This document shows positions 58,718 to 64,000 of a stretch of 64,000 nucleotides of DNA, one piece after another (within the stretch, counting starts at the first letter, position 1; each line of letters opens with the position of its first letter). Under the pieces are notes generated by a model. That model made no database searches and was not told the DNA's origin. It was given only the letters and a program-made list of their open reading frames with translations. A program made the position numbers and the translations under genes. This DNA is from Macrocybe gigantea (lineage: Eukaryota > Basidiomycota > Agaricomycetes > Agaricales > Callistosporiaceae): the NCBI GenBank assembly GCA_011319805.1, contig SJRY01000048.1:1-64000 (forward strand), in the 5' to 3' direction.

Positions 58718-59439
58718 AATAGCCATAGCAGGGGGGGCAAAATATCGATTCATGAATGTTGCAAGGAAGACACGAGGTATTGATTGTATTTATGATGAAC
58801 GTTTTGGTATTTGAAAACCTTTTGATTGTCTTGCTCTTTTCCGTCCCAGCTTGCGGCTCACAATCTCCGTCAGTTCCTATGTCTTTTTCTTTTTCACGAG
58901 TGGCTCCATGAATCGTGTACGACTCTCAGCATATTGACATCTTCCGTTTCATAGGGAAAATCCTGGAATGCACTCATGATCCTGCGACAGGTCTTCATTC
59001 AATCATCTGTATGCTCTTGAACATTTATGACTCCCCTCAGAATCTGGTGCTCATCGCCAATGCCCCGCAGCCAACCTGTTTACGTTCATCCCCATTGTTC
59101 GACATCGCTGCCGTTCCACTCCCTGCTTTCGCCATCGTTCTCCTCCACTGACACTGGGCCCCGGAACTGCCTGATCTCTCACGGCGCAGACCTGCTTGAG
59201 GCATACGCCCCGCCGTCTCCCTACTCATCACTGCCGCCGTTGCTGCTCCCAAGCCAGCTCCTGGCCATCATGTACTCTCCTGATGCAAGGCTCTCTCGCG
59301 TCTTTCCTGCCTTCTCGACCGTTGAAGCGCCCCACCGTCACTTTCCATGTGGCCGTCTGCCTTATGGCGAATATATGCCATACTGTCAGGGCTTCGCGGT
59401 CGACCCTCCGCCTCTAATGATGGCTTCCGGGTCACGAAG

Positions 59440-60191
59440 GCGGGAGTGAATTGTGCCGTAACCTTCGGTCTAACAAGAGCTTGATAAGGACCGAGAAAGA
59501 TAAGGATATGATTGGGAAGAAACTCACAGGGAGAGCGGAAACGACGGAAGGGCGGGACCGGCACAAGAGTTCGCAATAAATAGCTTCATAGGCGACATCG
59601 TCTGAGGGCCGGGGATGATAAAAACCAATTTGAATTTGAACGGACCCCGTTGCGTGGGTGTTGGCGCGCATCGACTCGAGATTTAGACTAAACGGCTGTC
59701 ATCGTGTCAGTCGGTGAGGTAAAGGCTGACCAAGATATTAACGATACCTTGTTCTCTTCAAAAGTCCAGGGCCGGACAGCGCAGCTGAGGTCCTCGAATC
59801 AGTCATCCAGGGGCAGGGCAGTCTCACCGAGGTAGTCCTTGCTCATAATAACCTTGTCCCAGACGACGAGCTCGAGAGCGCCTACGTAGATCGGAAAGTC
59901 AAAGGTGGCATCTTTGGCACCGTAGGTCGGGTTGACCGTCTTCTTGGCTACAGGGGTCTGATGGCGGATATTGAGGAGGCTGGCAACGACAAAGGGATCG
60001 CTGAACCCGTTGCGGTCCTTGGAGAGGAGGTTGGCGCAGGCGACAACTTGAACGCGGAGAAAGACGAGCGGATTTTCGCCGGGGATGGAATTGGCTGCGT
60101 TGCGCCCGCTACCGTGACCGGCGGCGACACGAATGACGGGGAGACGAGCAGCAGACTTGAGTCGATACTTGAAGCCTTTCTTCGGCGCCAA
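59440..60191 (-). pseudogene. C2-domain remnant of a phosphatidylserine decarboxylase 2-type gene
   Basis: Encodes a calcium/lipid-binding C2 domain: PLVFLRVQVVACANLLSKDR, NGFSDPFVVASLLNIRHQTP, KTVNPTYGAKDATFDFPIYV and VMSKDYLGETALPLDD-like end. The frame stops at TGA exactly where the family has Trp (LPLDDWF). Downstream fragments match the linker of PSD2 proteins: RANTHATGSVQIQIGFYHPR, YEAIYCELLCRSRPSVVSAL and, after an intron, EGYGTIHSRLRDPEAII. The second C2 domain and the decarboxylase catalytic domain are not found down to 58.7 kb. So this is a truncated, decayed copy; the ORF at 59,799-60,191 alone would give a 130-residue C2 protein. Confidence 0.6.
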
Positions 60192-60322
60192 GGGCTGCTG
60201 CTGCGGGCGACGACGTTGAGAGGACCTTCTTAAGCGATCAAACGGAAACAGTGCCGCTTTCGGAGACTTGTGTTGCCAATCGGCTCCTGTTTCACTCCGT
60301 TCTATGGTACAATGCTAAAACA

Positions 60323-60685
60323 CTACAGTGCGCCTTCCACAAGATCCCATCCATCACCTTCCTCGGCGATTTCATCTCTCTTCGCAGCCAAGGTCGTGCT
60401 GCGTCGCCGAGAACCGCGTGGATAGCGTGTGGGATTGGCCGTCGTGGCTTGCAACAGCTGTGCAAACTCGAATGGAAATGAAGGCGGTGTCGGGGGCGGC
60501 AGCGTTGGAGGCTGAGGGGACTGTAATTCGCGGTGTTCGTGAGCGTCGGGGGCCAAAGTCATTGGAAAACAAAGACGGCAAGTGAAGGGATTTGGAGCGG
60601 CCCGTGGCGCGTACTCACCTCCTCCAACCCAGCCTCTGCGCCGTTTCCTTCCCTCCCCATCCTCTCTGTCTCTCCTTGTCTTCAA
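60323..60685 (-). CDS. Hypothetical Pro-rich short ORF
   Basis: A 120-residue frame with a basic N-terminus and a Pro-rich centre (LQSPQPPTLPPPTPPSFPFE) followed by ANPTRYPRGSRRRSTTLAAK and an acidic end. It could be an exon of a gene whose other parts I cannot find, or compositional. No family recognised. Confidence 0.2.
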   Translation of the reverse strand: MKTRRDREDGEGRKRRRGWVGGGEYAPRAAPNPFTCRLCFPMTLAPDAHEHRELQSPQPPTLPPPTPPSFPFEFAQLLQATTANPTRYPRGSRRRSTTLAAKRDEIAEEGDGWDLVEGAL

Positions 60686-60749
60686 CGTTCAACGGTGGGC
60701 ATGGCAAACGGCAGCGGCAAACGGCAGAGAGTGGGCGGCAGCCTACCAG

Positions 60750-61500
60750 GTGAGTAACGATCTTGTTTTTGTTTTGCCTGTGCTGCCTGCCGCGTTCCGC
60801 TGCCATCCGCTGCCTGCGACGTCCGTGACCCCCTCGTCATCAGCCGCCACTTCCTTCGTCCAGCGTTCGCCGGGAACTCTGCCGTCTGCAGCCTGCGACC
60901 TCCCTCGCACGTTCTCCGCCTCCTCTCGCCCATCCAGCGTCACTGTGCGACGCCCGCGACTGCCCTTGCCCTCACCCCATCCAGCATCGCCGGCAGGCAG
61001 CATCTTGCTGCTGCCTGCTGCCTGCTAACCGCCTCTCCCATCTCCCGCCTTCCGCCGTCTGACTCCTGCGATGTCCTGCGACCACCCTTGTCGTCAGCGG
61101 CCCACCTAGTGTCGCCAGCGGCCAGCGTCAAGCCTCCCGTCTTTCACCGTTCACCGCTGCCTGACGCCTGCGACCTCCCCGCACGTTCCCCGCCTCTTCC
61201 ATGCGCCCCACAAACCCCTCCGCTGCCGCCTTCAACGCTGTTGCTGGCCGACGGCTTCGGCCACTGTCGACGGCCTAACCACAGGCCCCCTTCACCCGTC
61301 GTTCACGCGTCCCCGCCTCTTTCATGCACCCATACCCCCCTGCTGCCGCCTTCCACGCGATTAGGGAAGCTGGGCGTTCTGCCGCCGCCTGCCTTCCTTG
61401 TCGCCCTCGTTGCCAGAGGCACGTCCAGCACTGCTAGCGGCCAGCGTTTTGTTGCCGTCTGCCGCCTGCGACCTCTTAAGGTGAGAAACATAGAGGACGT
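60750..61500 (+). repeat. C-rich degenerate repeat region
   Basis: About 750 bases of strongly C-rich sequence with recurring short phrases such as CTGCCTGCGACNTCC and CGTTCNCCGCCTCTTCCAT. For example, near-identical segments occur at about 60,891-60,922 and 61,168-61,198 (TGCGACCTCCC, CGCACGTTC, CCGCCTC). Open frames on both strands reflect low stop-codon content in GC-rich repeats. Probably an old degenerate tandem array. Confidence 0.5.
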
Positions 61501-61808
61501 GAAAAGAAAACTTACATGACCTGCAGCCAAAAGAAGGCATTTGCCTCTCGATGCAACTATGAGAGGACCCGACTTCAAATGGGCTGTCTCCAAGCCTGAC
61601 CATGGCTGATTCTTTGAACGTGCGAGATCGTGAGGATTTGGCGTGAGCTGTTTGACGTCGCACTCCAACGAGGACGAATACAGCCCGAGTTGCCGAGTTG
61701 TGCACGATGTGTATGGACGCATCTTTGTTCCTTCAGCAAATACAAGTGGAAAAAGTTGGAGTTGCGCTGGCCTGGAGTCAGCATATCCTGGTTAGGTTAT
61801 TAAGACTT

Positions 61809-61955
61809 GCTAGGGTGGACTAGGGTGGAAAATTCTGGCCGCTAGGGTGAGCTAGGATGGGCATTTTGGATGGCTAGGATGAGCTAGGATGGCTTTTTGC
61901 ACTGCTAGGATGAGCTAGGATGAGTGGTTCCTGTAGCTAGGATGAGCTAGAACAT
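61809..61955 (+). repeat. 32-bp-period tandem array with a conserved 20-bp core
   Basis: Five copies of a core related to GCTAGGATGAGCTAGGATGG start at 61809, 61841, 61873, 61904 and 61936. The intervals are 32, 32, 31 and 32 bases. Each core is itself two copies of a 10-base GCTAGGATGA unit. The 11-12-base segments between cores differ from each other but are T-rich in the middle. Minisatellite-like. Confidence 0.85.
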
Positions 61956-62075
61956 GTACTTTTTACTGCTAAACAGCTTTTCTGGCAGTACGTCTGCTTC
62001 ATGACTTTCTGTTACTCTGCATTACCTTGGCTTCCCTGCCATTACTTTGACTTACATTTGCTCACACATTTTGGT

Positions 62076-62199
62076 GGCCGTCTTAGACGCCTGTGATTTG
62101 ACTTGATGACTTGCATAGCATGCTTGAATCTGTGGCCTCATAGACGCCATTGATTTCAGGTGCCATGGCAGTCATGTGATCCATGGCGTCTAAGAGGCC
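62076..62199. repeat. Inverted repeats around AGACGCC
   Basis: GGCCTCATAGACGCCAT at 62134-62150 is the near-perfect reverse complement (16 of 17) of ATGGCGTCTAAGAGGCC at 62183-62199. A third, direct relative, GGCCGTCTTAGACGCC, lies at 62076-62091. A 17-bp stem with a 32-base loop is possible. Confidence 0.7.
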
Positions 62200-62222
62200 T
62201 AGAGGGAATGAGCATTTTCACT

Positions 62223-62272
62223 GGGGGGGTGGGTGAACACAGGTCATGTGACTGGGGGGGGGGGGTGGGGGG
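62223..62272 (+). repeat. Poly-G tracts
   Basis: Runs of 7 and 3 G (62223-62233), then 12 and 6 G separated by a single T (62254-62272). This has G-quadruplex potential and is also a likely site of sequence error. Confidence 0.7.
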
Positions 62273-62679
62273 CAATAGACAGCAGCGGATAAGATGTGCG
62301 ATTTCATGTAGATAGACCAGCCCTAGAGCCTCACTCACAGAGGCCTGTGGTCATGTGACCCCAGTGGAATTTCCTCAAACAGTTGAATTTCCCAACACTC
62401 TTCCAATTCCCATCATGCAATCAAAGAGGAAACGGCCACAAGTCCTCATTGACATCAATCTAAACTCTTGGCCTGCCAATCCAGTCAGCTTTCTTTCCAA
62501 CTTTTCACTGGTTTTTTCACTCCAATTTTCCCATTCCAGAAACGGCCAAGGTCTTCTGCCAGTGTATCCAAAGAAAATGGCCATTCCCATTCAGTTTTTT
62601 ATCGTTCAGCAGATCAAGAAGGTAAATCCCCATCCTCAGTTGTAGCATACAAGTTTCTGACTTTTTCCGTTCCACTGCC

Positions 62680-64000
62680 AGGCAACGACAGTGACAATGG
62701 TGACGATTCAGATGGTGAATCTGTATTCTTACCATCGACTCTTCCGATGAAGATGATGACGATGAGGGAGAACTGGTGCTTGAAAAATGTCCCAGCAAAT
62801 TCCAAGCACATTCCAATCCCAAAACCTCTGGCCTGATTGTCCTACCTCCCCCAACCCCTCCTCCCACTTCCACCCCTGTCTTCGAAACTTATTGCTGCAA
62901 TTGTGACCAGGCAGAGGGGGTCCAGAACAGCTCTGACAAATGTGATTCCAGATGCCTCATCCTTTCTCGTTTCAACATGGTGGTATATAAACCACTGTGT
63001 GCTGTGCTCTGCATATCCTGCCAGCGCCTTATTCCCTTGTCCATTTTACCAGCCCATATCCAAAACAAGCACCGCAACAAAGTGGGACAGAAGGTAAATG
63101 TGAGCACTCATCTAATTCAGCGTCATGTGGCAACGTCCTTTGGAATTCCAATGGACCAAAATGCACCCCGATTCACCGAATCAGCCTCAGTCGAGCCTCC
63201 CACTGGGATTCTGTCCTATCCAGTTCCTCACATCGAGGAAAAGCTTGGGTATGCTTGTCCTGCTGATGGATGCGATTATGTCTGTGTCTCGTTGGCAACT
63301 ATGAGGAATCACAAAATGGTCGAGGCAGGGAAGGGAAGGCTTCCCAGTCGGTTTCCTGCAGCCATGTTTCCCCGTGTAACAGTGCAACAACTCTGGCAGA
63401 CGGACGATACCTATACTCGAATTCTGAATCCTTCTTCCACTTCACCAATTCCTTCAGCCCCTTCTACAGACATCCCCAGCAGCCAGCAACGACGACTTCA
63501 ACAACATCTTCCTCCTCCTCCTCCTCGACGACGCTTGATGGAACCTTACTTCAGGAAGCTTTGGGTCCAGGTGCAGACACATCCATTGACGAACGGACGG
63601 CCTGGGCAAAAGCCTTGGGCTGGAACGACTGGCTCAAATCCCTTAAAGCGGCCGGTGTTCCATTGGATATCATGCAGAGTCTTGTCAAATGGACGGACGT
63701 TTCAGAAACCCATGCGTTTTATCATTCCCAGGTGGAAGCTGGTTTGCAGGTCTATCGGAGATCATGGGTGAAAAGCTATATGAAAGGAATCAACAACTGG
63801 CTCCTCACATGCTCTCCTATCATGAGGAATCTGGTGACCGTCAATCAGTAATGTTTTTTCTCTCCTCTTTTTTTTTTTTTTTGGGCTTTGGCATTCTCAT
63901 TAGCATCCATGCTGCCAGTTCCAGTTCCACATTCCGGCAAATCGGAAAGGGCAGTTTGTCTCGGTATGCAAGAGAGGCATCTGGTCCTGTCGGAGTCATC
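62680..64000 (+). CDS. OrsD-like C2H2 zinc-finger protein, N-terminal part, runs off the window
   Basis: An acidic N-terminus (IDSSDEDDDDEGELVLEK, near 62,740) is followed by a linker and two zinc-finger-like motifs: PLCAVLCISCQRLIPLSILP with HIQNKH, and GYACPADGCDYVCVSLATMR with NH. This arrangement is typical of OrsD-type proteins (PF12013), which are multi-copy in agaricomycetes. The next segment FPRVTVQQLWQTDDTYTRIL is in the same frame. Then the frame changes between about 63,430 and 63,530, and continues GTLLQEALGPGADTSIDERT, WAKALGWNDWLKSLKAAGVP and SYMKGINNWLLTCSPIMRN. It stops or splices at 63,851, and protein-like sequence (QIGKGSLSRYAREASGPVGV) resumes at the window end. Molecular function unknown. 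Confidence 0.6.

Noticed and set aside
61088..61519. 143-residue Pro/Leu-rich ORF
   Set aside because: Created by C-rich repeats with few stop codons; similar frames exist on both strands.
61809..61955. CRISPR-like array of cores and spacers
   Set aside because: The genome is eukaryotic, the cores are internally doubled 10-mers, the spacers are only 11-12 bases and no cas gene is near. Minisatellite is the better reading.

Overview
The window is nuclear DNA of a filamentous fungus, most likely a basidiomycete of the Agaricomycetes. Genes are densely packed and broken by many short GT-AG introns (about 45-75 bases, plus at least two GC-AG introns). The families fit this group: F-box/LRR proteins, an OrsD-like zinc-finger protein, a fungal kinase-like protein and an APSES regulator of the Xbp1 type. 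I saw no bacterial operons, rRNA, tRNA or CRISPR array. Exon models were built by hand from splice signals. Where I give exon sums, the reading frame closes exactly.

Layout. 1-3.7 kb: two Ser-rich coding loci broken by frameshifts. 5.9-16.8 kb: a heat-shock cluster of four small Hsp20 genes (two minus, two plus). It encloses a class III aminotransferase and an unrecognised 309-residue protein. 17.1-24.4 kb: F-box-like genes (one minus, three plus, one frameshifted) and a mitochondrial YCII-type protein. 24.5-29.5 kb: an AlkB-type dioxygenase, a RING-finger protein and a secreted, possibly GPI-anchored protein. 31.2-34.8 kb: a 13-exon SPX-domain phosphate transporter. 38.1-40.7 kb: an APSES/KilA-N transcription factor. 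41.8-43.5 kb: ornithine decarboxylase. 46.9-48.4 and 48.6-51.7 kb: a divergent pair, the PP2A activator PTPA/Rrd and Ku70. 53-60.2 kb: a decayed F-box/LRR gene, a monothiol glutaredoxin (Grx3/4 type), a decayed methyltransferase, a kinase-like protein, a 91-residue novel protein and a C2-domain relic of phosphatidylserine decarboxylase 2. 60.7-64 kb: a repeat-rich tract (C-rich repeats, a 32-bp-period array, inverted repeats, poly-G) leading into an OrsD-like gene that runs off the end.

How the genes relate. Apart from the Hsp20 cluster, which shares heat-shock elements and nearly identical gene architecture, the neighbours are mostly unrelated housekeeping genes. Several otherwise convincing genes carry single-base frameshifts, at least one in a homopolymer. 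I read many of these as assembly errors, but the methyltransferase (two Trp codons changed to TGA) and the PSD2 relic look like real decay. I found no clear new multi-gene system. The best leads are the Hsp20 cluster, the 32-bp-period array beside the OrsD-like gene, and the unrecognised proteins at 12.0-13.3 and 58.4-58.7 kb.
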